Assembly: GCF_003846135.1 (NCBI RefSeq)
Contig: NZ_RHHM01000006.1
Span: forward strand, 1-64,000
Length of the DNA stretch: 64,000 nt
Origin: Erwinia psidii
Lineage (GTDB): Bacteria > Pseudomonadota > Gammaproteobacteria > Enterobacterales > Enterobacteriaceae
Direction of reading: 5' to 3'
Part shown: piece after piece, positions 43,196-52,209 of the stretch
How the letters are laid out: each line of letters begins with the position of its first letter
Numbering within the stretch: position 1 is the first letter of the stretch
Program-made: the position numbers and the translations under genes
The notes under the pieces: model-generated
What the model was told of the DNA's origin: nothing
Databases searched by the model: none
What the model saw: only the letters and a program-made list of their open reading frames with translations

Positions 43196-43894
43196 ATGAA
43201 AGCAGGTATTATTGGTGCGATGGAGCAGGAAGTTGTTCTGCTGCGTGACAAAATCGAAAGCCGTCAGACTATTACGCTGGCAGGTTGTGAGATTTACACC
43301 GGCACACTGAATGGCACAGAGGTTGCTTTATTAAAATCGGGCATTGGCAAAGTCTCCGCAGCAATGGGAACCACCCTGCTACTGGAACTGTGCAAACCGG
43401 ATTTTATTATTAATACCGGCTCGGCGGGTGGCCTGGCACCTACGTTGAAAGTGGGTGATATCGTGGTGTCTGACGAAGTGCGCTATCACGATGCTGACGT
43501 CACCGCCTTTGGTTATCAGCCCGGTCAGATGGCAGGATGCCCGGCAGCCTTTAAGGCCGATCCGGCGCTGATTGCAGCAACAGAAAGCTGTGTTGAACAA
43601 CTCGGTCTGCACGCGGTGCGGGGTCTGGTGGTCAGTGGCGATGCTTTTATCAATGGTGCAGAGCCGCTGGCACGTATCCGCGCCACCTTCCCACAGGCCG
43701 TGGGTGTGGAGATGGAAGCCACCGCTATCGCACATGTTTGTCATCAGTTCGGCACCCCTTTCGTGGTGGTTCGCGCCATCTCTGACGTAGCCGACCAGGC
43801 ATCCCACCTGAGTTTTGAAGAGTTCCTGACCGTCGCAGCCAGTCAGTCCTCACTGTTGGTTGAAACACTGCTGGCCCGTCTTGTGCGTGGCTAA
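43196..43894 (+). CDS. mtnN: 5'-methylthioadenosine/S-adenosylhomocysteine nucleosidase MtnN
   Basis: MtnN (Pfs) removes adenine from methylthioadenosine and S-adenosylhomocysteine, recycling methionine and feeding autoinducer-2 synthesis. The 232-residue protein begins [19 protein letters not shown] after the start Met. It has the GTALL-like [18 protein letters not shown] core and the purine/ribose site [12 protein letters not shown], with the catalytic Asp in AISDVAD. I chose the ATG at 43196. Its last codons overlap the GTG start of a decayed btuF. Confidence 0.97.
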   Translation: MKAGIIGAMEQEVVLLRDKIESRQTITLAGCEIYTGTLNGTEVALLKSGIGKVSAAMGTTLLLELCKPDFIINTGSAGGLAPTLKVGDIVVSDEVRYHDADVTAFGYQPGQMAGCPAAFKADPALIAATESCVEQLGLHAVRGLVVSGDAFINGAEPLARIRATFPQAVGVEMEATAIAHVCHQFGTPFVVVRAISDVADQASHLSFEEFLTVAASQSSLLVETLLARLVRG

Positions 43895-44285
43895 ATTTTT
43901 GCCATCCTCTGGCTGCGGTGCCTTATGCCGCAGCCCACGCTGTTCCGCAGGTAATTCCTTATCTTCCGTCCTGAGCAAACTGGCATTCGCAGCCGGGATA
44001 ACCCCGGGGGCCAGGCTATTCAGATTATCCGCCTGAGGCGTACACTGTTGCGCAGATTGCCAACGGACAGCGCATCAACAGCAGGCGAATTATCGGTGGT
44101 TCTGGCCCGGCGCTGATAATTCAGGGCGGCAGGGGCGCTGCTGAAAACATTGGGTATTTGGGGCGAATGGATAACGTCAGGGTGATTGCAAGAAAAAGGT
44201 GACTGGCTGAGACGCTGGCCGCGCAATAATCATACCGCCAGCGATGTTCTGAACGTCCTGCCATCCATCTCAGACGCCGACAGAG
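43887..44285 (+). pseudogene. btuF: Decayed btuF (periplasmic vitamin B12-binding protein)
   Basis: Pieces of BtuF are readable in order but in shifting frames. GTG-GCT-AAA at 43887 overlaps the mtnN stop exactly where btuF starts in E. coli. Next come PQVIP (compare PRVIT), then KLAFAAGITP (compare ELAFAAGITP), then in another frame YSDYPPEA (compare YSDYPPQA). Near the end lies ALIIQGG (compare AIVITGG), with a C-terminal DW and a later RAIII patch. Stops and frameshifts interrupt it. The central part, roughly residues 65-195 of about 266, is missing. It cannot make a functional protein. The end coordinate is approximate. Confidence 0.82.
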
Positions 44286-44299
44286 CGCATCAATGGCCT

Positions 44300-44319
44300 G
44301 GGCAGTGCAGCCACTGCCC
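44300..44319 (+). terminator. Hairpin after the btuF remnant
   Basis: GGGCAGTG and CACTGCCC form an 8-bp stem with loop CAGC. It would now end the mtnN transcript, convergent with erpA. No T-run follows. Confidence 0.5.
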
Positions 44320-44330
44320 AGCGAAAACAC

Positions 44331-44363
44331 AAAGAAAATAACCCCGCAGACCAGGCTCCGGGG
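44331..44363 (-). terminator. Terminator after erpA
   Basis: On the minus strand CCCCG and CGGGG pair with some inner pairing (AGCC/GGTCT region), followed by TTATTTTC. It lies just after the erpA stop. Confidence 0.65.
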
Positions 44364-44369
44364 AAAATA

Positions 44370-44714
44370 TCAGATGCTGAAGGACGAACCGCAGCCACAG
44401 GTGGTTTTGGCGTTAGGGTTGGTGACCACGAAACGCGATCCTTCCAGCCCTTCGGTATAATCAACCGACCCACCCACCAGATATTGCAGGCTCATTGGAT
44501 CAACCACCAGCGACACACCGGCTTTCTCAATGGTCATATCGCCGTCATTGACCTTATCATCAAAGGTAAAGCCATACTGAAAGCCGCTACAGCCGCCGCC
44601 GGTGATATAAACACGCAGTTTCAAATCAGGATTATCTTCATCTGAAATCAGGTTTTTGACTTTACTGGCCGCCGCTTCGGTAAATTGCAGGGGAAGTGCT
44701 AGATTGTCACTCAT
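44370..44714 (-). CDS. erpA: Iron-sulfur cluster carrier ErpA (A-type)
   Basis: ErpA delivers [4Fe-4S] clusters to targets such as IspG/IspH and is essential for respiration and isoprenoid synthesis. The 114-residue protein has the A-type carrier cysteines in [11 protein letters not shown] (about residue 42) and in the C-terminal [10 protein letters not shown]. Length equals E. coli ErpA. It lies 88 bases after clcA, with a promoter in that gap. Confidence 0.98.
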   Translation of the reverse strand: MSDNLALPLQFTEAAASKVKNLISDEDNPDLKLRVYITGGGCSGFQYGFTFDDKVNDGDMTIEKAGVSLVVDPMSLQYLVGGSVDYTEGLEGSRFVVTNPNAKTTCGCGSSFSI

Positions 44715-44792
44715 GTATTACTCCAGTTGCATACGGGCTATTGCCCGGCAGGTCATATTATGACCATCAATCGCACTATTATCTTATAGCGC

Positions 44793-44801
44793 ATTATAGC
44801 A
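44793..44801 (-). promoter_or_regulatory. Candidate extended -10 promoter of erpA
   Basis: The minus strand shows TGCTATAAT (a consensus -10 with the TG extension), about 80 bases before the erpA start; no good -35 is visible. In E. coli IscR controls erpA. I did not find a convincing IscR site by eye. Confidence 0.45.
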
Positions 44802-44802
44802 A

Positions 44803-46239
44803 TCAAGTATCAGCACCTTTGCCGCCGTGCGGTGAGGTGGCATTCTGTGCTGCGGCATCATCGACCTGCTGCTGTTTTGCCAACAGCCGGGCCAGCAAAG
44901 AAGAATAAAGCGGCTTACCGCCAAAAAACTGTGCCAGTAATGTTGCACCAAGGCAGGTAATAATCATCGGCAAAATGAGCTGATAGTTGTCAGTCATCTC
45001 CAGAACCAACACAATACCGGTCAGCGGTGCCCTGACTGAGGCAGCAAACAGTGCTCCCATCCCGGCAATGGCAAAGGTTCCCGCGTCAAGATGATAGGTG
45101 GGGAACAGCCCCGCGCAGACCATGCCAAAAGCGGTCCCCAGCAACGTCCCCAGCGCCAGCATCGGCGCGAAAATACCTCCCGGCGCACCAGAGCCAAAGC
45201 ACAGCAAGGTGGTTGCCACACGGGCGATAAAAATAAACAGCAGCATTGCCAGCGAATAATGGCCTGCAACCGCAATGGGGATCAGATTGAAACCACCTCC
45301 CGCGACTTCAGGTCTGATCAGGCCCAGCACTCCACACACGCCGCCCAGCAATGCACCGATCATTACAAACTTACGCCAGTTACCACCATGCAGGCGTTGA
45401 AACAGATCCTGCATCCTGAAGATCAGTGCATTGAAAGCCACGCCCACCACACCAAAGACCATCCCCAGCAGCAGGTAGAGCCACAGGGTGTCAACCGCAG
45501 AATCAGCCAGTTTGCCAACGGCAATCACCGCGTGTTCGCCATTGAAGAAACGAAATACAATGCCCGACATGATTACGCCAATAAAAACGGCCTTAATAGA
45601 AATCAGGCTGTAGCGAAATTGCAGGCGCATCTCCTCAATGATAAACAGGATACCGGCCAGAGGGGCATTGAACGCCGCAGAGAGCCCGGCTGCGGCTCCC
45701 GTGGCCAGCAGCGTGTGGCGAGCCTCGGTTCCCTTCACGCGGAAAATATCCAGCGCCATTCGGCCAATATTTCCACCCAGCTGCACCGTCGGCCCCTCGC
45801 GCCCCAGAACCATTCCGCCCCCCAGCGTCCCCATTCCGCCAATAAATTTTACCGGGATCACCCGCCACCAGCGCACCGGTCTGAGTTCTTCCAGTGCCCC
45901 TTCAATCTCCGGGATACCGGAACCGGAAGCCTCAGGAGCGAAACGTCCGACCAGATAATAGCCAATGGCAGCCAGCCCGCCAGAAAGAGCAAACGCGAGA
46001 GGAAACAGCAGCAGCCAGTGGTGCTCAACGTGATGTAATACAGCCAGCCGGTGAGTACTGACCGCATTGACGGCCTTTTCAAAACCAACGCCAACCAGCC
46101 CTGCGAGGGTGCCGACCAGCCCCGCCAACACCAGCACAATGACCGGGGTTTTATCACGCCGTAACAGCAGGCGGAGAAAATCACCGCGCCTTGACGGAAC
46201 AACGTTTAACGCATCAGTCGTAGAATTTGGCTCAGTCAT
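44803..46239 (-). CDS. clcA: H+/Cl- exchange transporter ClcA
   Basis: ClcA exchanges two chloride ions for one proton across the inner membrane and supports extreme-acid resistance. The 478-residue CLC-family protein has the selectivity motifs GSGIPE (about residue 110) and GREGPT, with the gating Glu (near 150). [10 protein letters not shown] and the C-terminal chloride-coordinating Tyr in [10 protein letters not shown] are also present. It has about 18 membrane helices by family. Flanked by erpA as in E. coli, but an extra cupin gene and repeats separate it from hemL. Confidence 0.97.
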   Translation of the reverse strand: MTEPNSTTDALNVVPSRRGDFLRLLLRRDKTPVIVLVLAGLVGTLAGLVGVGFEKAVNAVSTHRLAVLHHVEHHWLLLFPLAFALSGGLAAIGYYLVGRFAPEASGSGIPEIEGALEELRPVRWWRVIPVKFIGGMGTLGGGMVLGREGPTVQLGGNIGRMALDIFRVKGTEARHTLLATGAAAGLSAAFNAPLAGILFIIEEMRLQFRYSLISIKAVFIGVIMSGIVFRFFNGEHAVIAVGKLADSAVDTLWLYLLLGMVFGVVGVAFNALIFRMQDLFQRLHGGNWRKFVMIGALLGGVCGVLGLIRPEVAGGGFNLIPIAVAGHYSLAMLLFIFIARVATTLLCFGSGAPGGIFAPMLALGTLLGTAFGMVCAGLFPTYHLDAGTFAIAGMGALFAASVRAPLTGIVLVLEMTDNYQLILPMIITCLGATLLAQFFGGKPLYSSLLARLLAKQQQVDDAAAQNATSPHGGKGADT

Positions 46240-46610
46240 ATAGCGGAATTATTCTGACGGGAAAGTGCCATATCTTACGCCGCTGGGTGCAGATGTCCCG
46301 TAGAAAAAACGCTTTTTATGCCAAAGACGCGCCTTAACGTTTAACCGTGCCACCAGTTCCTTCAAATAGCGTGGTTTTCTTTACGTATCTTCAGAATGCC
46401 TGGCCCTGAGTTGGTTTGAATATCTTTATGCTCAACGGCAATAAGTTCTACGCGGTTGCAAGGTTTATACAGAACGGAGATGCGTTGCCTGTCTGAATAA
46501 TGCAGGGGGCAAAGCTTATGTAGCTCCCGGACACAGGTCAGGAGCAGAAGATGAGATAGTGTGAAAAAAATAATTCGATTCAGAAAGATGCATAGATTTA
46601 GCTTTGCAAT
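46240..46610. other. Gene-free interval upstream of clcA
   Basis: About 370 bases between the clcA start and the terminator of the cupin gene. No frame with a plausible ribosome-binding site or family similarity is visible. It should hold the clcA promoter, which I could not place with confidence. Confidence 0.5.
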
Positions 46611-46646
46611 AAATACCCCCAGGCCTTATGGCAGAGGGGGTTTTGA
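46611..46646 (-). terminator. Terminator after the cupin gene
   Basis: CCCCC (46616-46620) and GGGGG (46636-46640) pair with a GCC/GGC inner helix. On the minus strand TATTTATT follows, and on the plus strand TTTTGATATT, so it may act in both directions. Confidence 0.6.
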
Positions 46647-46664
46647 TATTAAGAAAGCGTCAAT

Positions 46665-47114
46665 TTATTGATCGGCAATAAAATGATCGTTATCTCCGAC
46701 CGGAATATAGACACGTGTCCATTCCTTACCATCAATGATATCCCAACTGTGTCCTTCCCCCATCGTATCTGCCGCAAGCAGCACCGTGCCTGGCTCTATA
46801 ATGAAGGTAGAACCATCGCTAACCTTAAATTTAAGCTTTCCTACAAGGGTAACCACATACTGTTTTTTCGGTGCCGGATGAATGCCTTTCTGCCATTCTT
46901 CAAAAGTATTGCTGAAGTAGAGCCCTTCTGAAGACAATTTTGCCAGAGAAGGCACCGAGCCCTTAATAAAAGCGGAGTGATTGTCCGCCGTATTGATCAG
47001 CTTCACTGCGGGAATACGATGCTGAACGGCTATGGTTTTGATTGGTTCTGCATGCCCGGTGATGGAGATAAACAAACTGGCCGAGGCCAGAAAAAATGGT
47101 ATCAATGTTTTCAA
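46665..47114 (-). CDS. Exported cupin-like protein of unknown function
   Basis: A 149-residue protein with a signal peptide (KTLIPFFLASASLFISITG, cleaved after GHA), hence probably periplasmic. A single cupin-type beta-barrel follows: HPAPKKQYVVTLVGKLKFKV holds the first motif, but the usual HxH is reduced to one His. EPGTVLLAADTMGEGHSW resembles the second motif, with a conserved His. Its substrate is unknown. The start codon appears to be TTG, with only a weak GGAT upstream, so low expression is likely. It has no counterpart between clcA and hemL in E. coli and looks like an insertion. Confidence 0.72.
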   Translation of the reverse strand: MKTLIPFFLASASLFISITGHAEPIKTIAVQHRIPAVKLINTADNHSAFIKGSVPSLAKLSSEGLYFSNTFEEWQKGIHPAPKKQYVVTLVGKLKFKVSDGSTFIIEPGTVLLAADTMGEGHSWDIIDGKEWTRVYIPVGDNDHFIADQ

Positions 47115-47205
47115 AATATTATCCAGGTTTGATTATAAAATGTTTATTTTGGTGAAAAATCAGGCAAAACATTACACTCAACCTAAGAAAAATCTTAGAA
47201 AAAAA

Positions 47206-47360
47206 TAGTTACATAATTATTATCCACAGAAACAGTACCCCCTGACGATGAAGAACCCAGGCCCCGCTTATAGCGGTTCAGTAAAAGTTCCTTGCCTGCA
47301 AAAACTGCTATTAACGATACATTTACGCAGTGGCTGACTGATGCAGAGAAAAGCAGACAA
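47206..47360. repeat. 155-bp tandem repeat, copy 1
   Basis: First of three direct repeats, starting TAGTTACATA and ending GCAGACAA. Each unit holds a perfect DnaA box, a CCGCTTATAGCGG-type small palindrome and the same 3' part. Copy 1 differs from the others at only a few positions. Two extra 10-base units separate it from copy 2. Confidence 0.95.
47220..47228 (+). other. DnaA box in repeat copy 1
   Basis: TTATCCACA is a perfect consensus DnaA box, in an AT-rich setting (TTACATAATTA precedes it). Binding is inferred from sequence only. Confidence 0.6.
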
Positions 47361-47380
47361 TAGCAGACAATAGCAGACAA
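47351..47380. repeat. Nested 10-bp repeat (three units)
   Basis: AAGCAGACAA is followed by two units of TAGCAGACAA at the end of repeat copy 1. Copies 2 and 3 have a single unit, so this is a secondary local expansion. Confidence 0.9.
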
Positions 47381-47535
47381 TAGTTACATAATTATTATCC
47401 ACAGAAACAGTACCCCCTGACGATGAAGAACCCAGGTCGCGCTTATAGCGGTTCAGTAAAAGTTCCTTGCCTGCAAAAACTGCTATTAACGATACATTTA
47501 CGCAGTGGCTGACTGATGCAGAGAAAAGCAGACAA
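47381..47535. repeat. 155-bp tandem repeat, copy 2
   Basis: Nearly identical to copy 1. A base change gives TCGCGCTTATAGCG in the small palindrome. It abuts copy 3 with no spacer. Confidence 0.95.
47395..47403 (+). other. DnaA box in repeat copy 2
   Basis: Perfect TTATCCACA, 175 bases after the first box. Confidence 0.6.
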
Positions 47536-47690
47536 TAGTTACATAATTATTATCCACAGAAACAGTACCCCCTGACGATGAAGAACCCAGGTCCCGCTTA
47601 TAGCGGTTCAGTAAAAGTTCCTTGTCTGCAAAAACTGCTATTAACGATACATTTACGCAGTGGCTGACTGATGCAGAGGAAAGCAGACTG
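47536..47690. repeat. 155-bp tandem repeat, copy 3
   Basis: Third copy, with small changes (TTGTCTGC and GAGGAAAGC). It runs without a break into unique sequence before hemL, so it may be the founder copy. A frame through it (plus 47622-47900) stays open but matches nothing I recognise. Confidence 0.95.
47550..47558 (+). other. DnaA box in repeat copy 3
   Basis: Perfect TTATCCACA, 155 bases after the second box and about 340 bases before the hemL start. Confidence 0.6.
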
Positions 47691-47830
47691 TTGCGAGGGT
47701 TCAGAGCGGATAGCAACAATCGCTGCATACCAAAGCGCATGATGTTTGGTTTAGCCCGGAATTCGGCAGCGATAAGAATGCCTCTCCCGGTTCAGCGATA
47801 TGGATGGTTTCAGTTTTCTGGACGCGAACA

Positions 47831-47859
47831 TTTAACCTGCCACCATGTTCCCTTAGAAT
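47831..47859 (+). promoter_or_regulatory. Candidate hemL promoter
   Basis: TTTAAC (47831-47836), a 17-base spacer and TAGAAT (47854-47859), ending 37 bases before the hemL ATG. Confidence 0.55.
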
Positions 47860-47896
47860 GGCGGCGTTTTATTTCCCTATTCTCAGGAGCCAAACC

Positions 47897-49180
47897 ATGA
47901 GTAAGTCTGAAAATCTGTACGCTCAGGCACAGCAAGTTATTCCCGGCGGCGTTAATTCACCGGTACGCGCCTTTACCGGCGTTGGCGGCGCACCTCTTTT
48001 TATAGAACGCGCTGACGGTGCTTATCTGTACGATGCAGACGGCAAGGCTTATGTGGACTACGTAGGTTCCTGGGGTCCGATGGTGCTGGGCCATAACCAT
48101 CCCGCGATCCGTAACGCGGTCATCGAGGCAGTACAACGGGGCTTAAGCTTTGGTGCACCCACCGAGATGGAAGTCAAAATGGCCGAACTGGTGACCACGC
48201 TGGTGCCAACGATGGATATGGTGCGTATGGTCAATTCCGGCACCGAGGCCACCATGAGTGCGATCCGTCTGGCTCGCGGCTTTACCCAACGCGACAAAAT
48301 CATCAAGTTCGAAGGCTGTTATCACGGCCATGCCGACTGCCTGTTGGTGAAAGCCGGCTCGGGCGCGCTCACGCTGGGCCAGCCAAACTCACCGGGTGTC
48401 CCGGCAGACTTTGCGAAGCATACCCTGACCTGCACCTTCAACGATCTCGCCTCGGTGCGCACCGCCTTTGAACAGTATCCCCAGGAGATCGCCTGTATTA
48501 TCGTCGAGCCGGTGGCCGGCAATATGAACTGCGTCCCGCCTCAGCCAGATTTCCTGCCGGGTCTGCGCGCGTTGTGCGATGAGTTCGGCGCATTGCTGAT
48601 TATTGATGAGGTGATGACCGGATTTCGGGTTGCGCTGGCAGGCGCACAGGAGCATTACCATGTAGAGCCGGATCTCACCTGTCTGGGCAAAATTATTGGC
48701 GGAGGAATGCCGGTAGGTGCCTTTGGTGGCCGTCGGGACGTAATGGCAGCGCTGGCGCCAACCGGCCCGGTTTACCAGGCGGGGACACTCTCCGGTAACC
48801 CCATCGCCATGGCTGCGGGTTTTGCCTGCCTGAGCGAAATCGCCAAACCGGGCATTCACAGCACGCTGAGCAAGCTCACAGCTCAGCTGGCTTCAGGTCT
48901 GCTGGCTGCGGCCAGGGCTGAAGGCATCCCGCTGGTGGTCAACCATGTCGGCGGCATGTTTGGTCTGTTCTTTACCGATGCGCCTGAAGTCACCTGCTAC
49001 GCAGAGGTCATCCAATGCGATGTTGAACGCTTTAAACGCTTCTTCCACCTGATGCTGCAGCAGGGTATTTATCTGGCCCCTTCCGCCTATGAAGCAGGCT
49101 TTATGTCACTGGCGCACAGCCAGGAAGATATCCAGCGTACCATTGCTGCAGCGCGTCGTTGTTTCGCTAAATTAGCCTGA
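47897..49180 (+). CDS. hemL: Glutamate-1-semialdehyde 2,1-aminomutase HemL
   Basis: HemL converts glutamate-1-semialdehyde to 5-aminolevulinate, the precursor of haem, sirohaem and cobalamin. The 427-residue PLP enzyme has [10 protein letters not shown] near the N-terminus, [15 protein letters not shown], the PLP Asp in [10 protein letters not shown], and the Schiff-base Lys in [17 protein letters not shown] (about residue 266). I chose the ATG at 47897, preceded by CAGGAG. It is downstream of the DnaA-box repeats. Confidence 0.97.
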   Translation: MSKSENLYAQAQQVIPGGVNSPVRAFTGVGGAPLFIERADGAYLYDADGKAYVDYVGSWGPMVLGHNHPAIRNAVIEAVQRGLSFGAPTEMEVKMAELVTTLVPTMDMVRMVNSGTEATMSAIRLARGFTQRDKIIKFEGCYHGHADCLLVKAGSGALTLGQPNSPGVPADFAKHTLTCTFNDLASVRTAFEQYPQEIACIIVEPVAGNMNCVPPQPDFLPGLRALCDEFGALLIIDEVMTGFRVALAGAQEHYHVEPDLTCLGKIIGGGMPVGAFGGRRDVMAALAPTGPVYQAGTLSGNPIAMAAGFACLSEIAKPGIHSTLSKLTAQLASGLLAAARAEGIPLVVNHVGGMFGLFFTDAPEVTCYAEVIQCDVERFKRFFHLMLQQGIYLAPSAYEAGFMSLAHSQEDIQRTIAAARRCFAKLA

Positions 49181-49188
49181 TCGCCTTT

Positions 49189-49210
49189 GCTGCCGGATAA
49201 CCCCGGCAGC
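49189..49210 (+). terminator. Hairpin after hemL
   Basis: GCTGCCGG and CCGGCAGC form an 8-bp stem with a 6-base loop, 8 bases after hemL. No T-run follows. It lies in the convergent gap with fhuB. Confidence 0.55.
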
Positions 49211-49327
49211 GTCCTCATAACCGCAATATGCTCCCACTGTCACATCGCGCATGCGCCATGCCGGGAGCTGCTGCGTTGTCCGGGGAAGCCCGCGGCACAT
49301 TGCCCCGGTGCTTTGCAGCAACGTGAT

Positions 49328-51316
49328 TTACGGCGTGCGAATTTTTCGCAACAGATACACAAACCAGGGTGCACCGATAAAGGTTGCCAGCAGCCCTGCC
49401 GGAACCTGTGCCGGAAAAGCCACCATGCGTCCACACCAGTCAGCAAGCGCCATCAATCCGCCACCCAGCAATACGGCGATGACTAACTGTGGCACTGCAC
49501 GGCGAAAGCCCAACATGCGGGCAATATGTGGTGCCATCAGCCCAATAAAACTGAGTGGTCCTGTGGTCAAAGTGGCGGCCGCAGTCAATGCGGACGCCAA
49601 CAGCAGCAGCGCCATCCGTGCCGGCTTCAGCGCCAGGCCGACAGAGCGTGACGTTTCGTCCCCCAGTGGCAACAGCGTCAGCCAGCGCCGACAAAGTGGC
49701 GTCAGCCCCAGCAGCGCCGTGGCAACCAGCAGCGTGCGCCATGCCTGGCCAGCATCCACAGGGTAAGTGGAACCGGCGATCCACGTCATCAGCGTCGCCA
49801 TACGCGGGTCGCCGCTGGCCATCAATAGCAGCAGTAAAGTGGCAAAGGCGGTACTGAGCGCCATTCCTGCCAACAGCATTCTCTCTGGAGAAAAGCCGCC
49901 ACGCCCGCCGATGGTGGTGATAACCAACAGCGTCAACGCGGCACCAAGACACCCTGCCGGCAGCAACCAGCCAAAGGCATCGCCCGGCACGATAAACAGC
50001 ATCACCACCACACCAAAAGCGGCGCCTGAACTGATCCCCAGCACTTCCGGGCTGGCCATCGGATTACCGGTCAGGCGCTGCACAATGCAGCCTGCCGCTC
50101 CCAGCATCATCCCGGTGGCAACCGCCGCCGCCAGACGGGGCAGACGCCACGGCAGCAGTTGCTGCCAGAGTTCACCCATCGCCCAGTGCCAGCCATGCGC
50201 ATCACGCCCCAGGCTGAGTGCGGCGAGACTTAATATCAGTAGCGCCAGCGCCGCGAAGCCCACCCATATCACCACCCGGTGGCGTTCAACGGGCACCTTA
50301 TCCCCCTGATCCATCGCAGGCATCACCGCTGCCGTTTTCAGCCGAGGCAACAGCCACAACAGCAAGGGGGCACCAATAATTGCCGTTGCCGTACCGGTCG
50401 ACACTTCCCGCCAGTGTGCCGTCAGCCAGACAACACACTGATCGGCCAGCCACAGCAGCAGCATGCCTGTCAGCGGCGCAAGCAGTAGCCGACTGAGCAA
50501 ACGCCTGGCGCCGAACATCTTCGCCAGCAGCGGAGCGAACAAACCGATAAAGCTGATAATACCGGCAACGTTAACCAGCTGAGCACTGAGTACCACCGCC
50601 AGCAGCAGCACGCCCAGCCGCGACAGTGACAGCGCCAGGCCAAGATTTTTCGCCACGCCATCATCCAGCCCCATCAACGTCATGGGTCGTATCAACAGCA
50701 GCGACAGTAACAGGCCCGACAGCAGTTTTGGCCAGATAAAGCTGACATGACTCCAGTCCATCTGGTTCAGCGTGCCGGTGCTCCACAGGAAGATATTTTG
50801 CAAACGATCGTGATTGAACAGACCCAGCAGCTGATTGACCGCACCGCAATAAAGGGACATGACCAGCCCAGCGAGGATCAGCGTCACCGGTGAAAGACGT
50901 TTTCCCCAGGCAATGCCAAATACGATCAAACCGACGAAAATGGCCCCGGTCATCGCTGCCATCTGCTGGGTAAGCAGGCCCTCCGGCAGGCTCCACAGAG
51001 TGGCCACGGTCAGTCCCAGCTGCGCCCCGGTCGCCACCCCCAGCGTGGTTGGCTCCGCCAGCGGGTTACGTAACACCTGCTGAAACAGCACCCCCACCAG
51101 CCCAAGCCCTGCGCCCACCAGCAGAGAAAGCGCCAGCCGTGGCATCAGACTGTAATGAAACACCATCTCTTCCACCCGGTCGGGATTGGCCGCGCGGAGG
51201 ACACGCCACCACCGCGACGCAGGCAGTTGCTGGCTGAAGTTGTAAAACGTCAGGCACAGCGCCGCCGCCATCAGTAGCGTCAGAAGACATACCGGAAAAC
51301 GATAAGATGTTTTCAC
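49328..51316 (-). CDS. fhuB: Ferric hydroxamate ABC transporter permease FhuB
   Basis: FhuB is the inner-membrane permease for ferrichrome-type siderophores. The 662-residue protein is a fusion of two homologous FecCD-type halves (about residues 1-330 and 335-662). Each has roughly ten hydrophobic segments, and both halves show the GxxxQ...NPLAxP / NPMASPEVLG block (residues near 85 and 400). It is the last gene of fhuCDB and overlaps fhuD by 4 bases. Length is close to E. coli FhuB. Confidence 0.96.
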   Translation of the reverse strand: MKTSYRFPVCLLTLLMAAALCLTFYNFSQQLPASRWWRVLRAANPDRVEEMVFHYSLMPRLALSLLVGAGLGLVGVLFQQVLRNPLAEPTTLGVATGAQLGLTVATLWSLPEGLLTQQMAAMTGAIFVGLIVFGIAWGKRLSPVTLILAGLVMSLYCGAVNQLLGLFNHDRLQNIFLWSTGTLNQMDWSHVSFIWPKLLSGLLLSLLLIRPMTLMGLDDGVAKNLGLALSLSRLGVLLLAVVLSAQLVNVAGIISFIGLFAPLLAKMFGARRLLSRLLLAPLTGMLLLWLADQCVVWLTAHWREVSTGTATAIIGAPLLLWLLPRLKTAAVMPAMDQGDKVPVERHRVVIWVGFAALALLILSLAALSLGRDAHGWHWAMGELWQQLLPWRLPRLAAAVATGMMLGAAGCIVQRLTGNPMASPEVLGISSGAAFGVVVMLFIVPGDAFGWLLPAGCLGAALTLLVITTIGGRGGFSPERMLLAGMALSTAFATLLLLLMASGDPRMATLMTWIAGSTYPVDAGQAWRTLLVATALLGLTPLCRRWLTLLPLGDETSRSVGLALKPARMALLLLASALTAAATLTTGPLSFIGLMAPHIARMLGFRRAVPQLVIAVLLGGGLMALADWCGRMVAFPAQVPAGLLATFIGAPWFVYLLRKIRTP

Positions 51317-52197
51317 GCGGCCCCCAATACGCTGTCAAGTTGACGACAGAAGCGCATCGCAGAAAGGGTTGCGCCGTAAAACCACACCTGTGGCACGCGG
51401 TGGAGACGGTTTTCCCGCACAAAAGGCATCGCCTTCCAGAGCGGGGTGGCAGTGACCTGGGCCACCAGCGCATCGTCACCGTGGTCAAAACAGACCGCAT
51501 CCACCTCCCGCATCGTGGCCAGTCGTTCCAGCCCAACGATCGCGCTCCCCCAGAAGTTGGTTTCACCCTGCCAGGCATTTTCAATGCCCAAATGTTCCAT
51601 CACTTCCAGAAACAGGCTGCCTTTACCGAATACCAGCGCGTGTCGCGGATCGAGAATCGACATCAGCAGCAAAGGTCGTTGCGCTCTGGCGGTAATGCGC
51701 GTTTTTGCCGCTGATATAAAGGCATCAAACGCGACAAGGTGCTGCTGTGCCTGCACTACCCGGTCGAGACGCTCCGCCAGCTGCATCAGGGATCGGCGGG
51801 CTATGGTCAGCGGTTTACCACTGGCATCACTGAACGGAAAACCCATTCCCGGCGCGATCTGGCCGATTTTCGCCGCGGAAGGGCCATAGCCAGAAGAGTA
51901 CAGGATCAGCGAGGGTTTCATCTGGATCAACAGCTCCAGATTGGGTTCGGTCCGTAGGCCAACATCCACCGTCGAGGGCGGCAGGGCGGGTTCTCCCACC
52001 CACCGTTTGTACTGGTACATTTCTGCCGCCCCCATCGGTGTGACACCCAGCGCCAACAGCAACTCGACGGGTAACCACTCCAGCGCGATGATGCGCTGAA
52101 TATCGACAGACGAAGCCGCCCGGCCCGGCAGGGCAGGTAACAAAGGAGAAAGCGCCAGCGCCATCAGCAGGCGGCGGCGAAAATAATCAGGCATCAA
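51313..52197 (-). CDS. fhuD: Ferric hydroxamate periplasmic binding protein FhuD
   Basis: FhuD binds ferric hydroxamates in the periplasm and passes them to FhuBC. The 294-residue precursor has an N-terminal RRRLLMALALSPL stretch, consistent with a twin-arginine (Tat) signal, as in E. coli FhuD. A class III substrate-binding fold follows (RIIALEWLPVELLLALGVTPMG, then PNLELLIQMKPSLIL). It overlaps fhuB by 4 bases and follows fhuC by 12. Confidence 0.95.
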   Translation of the reverse strand: MMPDYFRRRLLMALALSPLLPALPGRAASSVDIQRIIALEWLPVELLLALGVTPMGAAEMYQYKRWVGEPALPPSTVDVGLRTEPNLELLIQMKPSLILYSSGYGPSAAKIGQIAPGMGFPFSDASGKPLTIARRSLMQLAERLDRVVQAQQHLVAFDAFISAAKTRITARAQRPLLLMSILDPRHALVFGKGSLFLEVMEHLGIENAWQGETNFWGSAIVGLERLATMREVDAVCFDHGDDALVAQVTATPLWKAMPFVRENRLHRVPQVWFYGATLSAMRFCRQLDSVLGAA

Positions 52198-52209
52198 TAC
52201 CCCACTCCG

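Noticed and set aside
45091-46038. 315-residue plus-strand open frame
   Set aside because: Antisense to clcA, which is full length with all CLC motifs.
47206-47690. Possible replication origin or insertion sequence
   Set aside because: There are only three widely spaced DnaA boxes, no strong AT-rich unwinding element pattern and no origin genes nearby. No terminal inverted repeats or transposase are visible.
47498-47740. 80-residue minus-strand frame through repeat copies 2-3, with a similar 61-residue frame in copy 1
   Set aside because: It exists because the repeats are copies; the repeat length is not a multiple of three, so the frame breaks between units. No family match.
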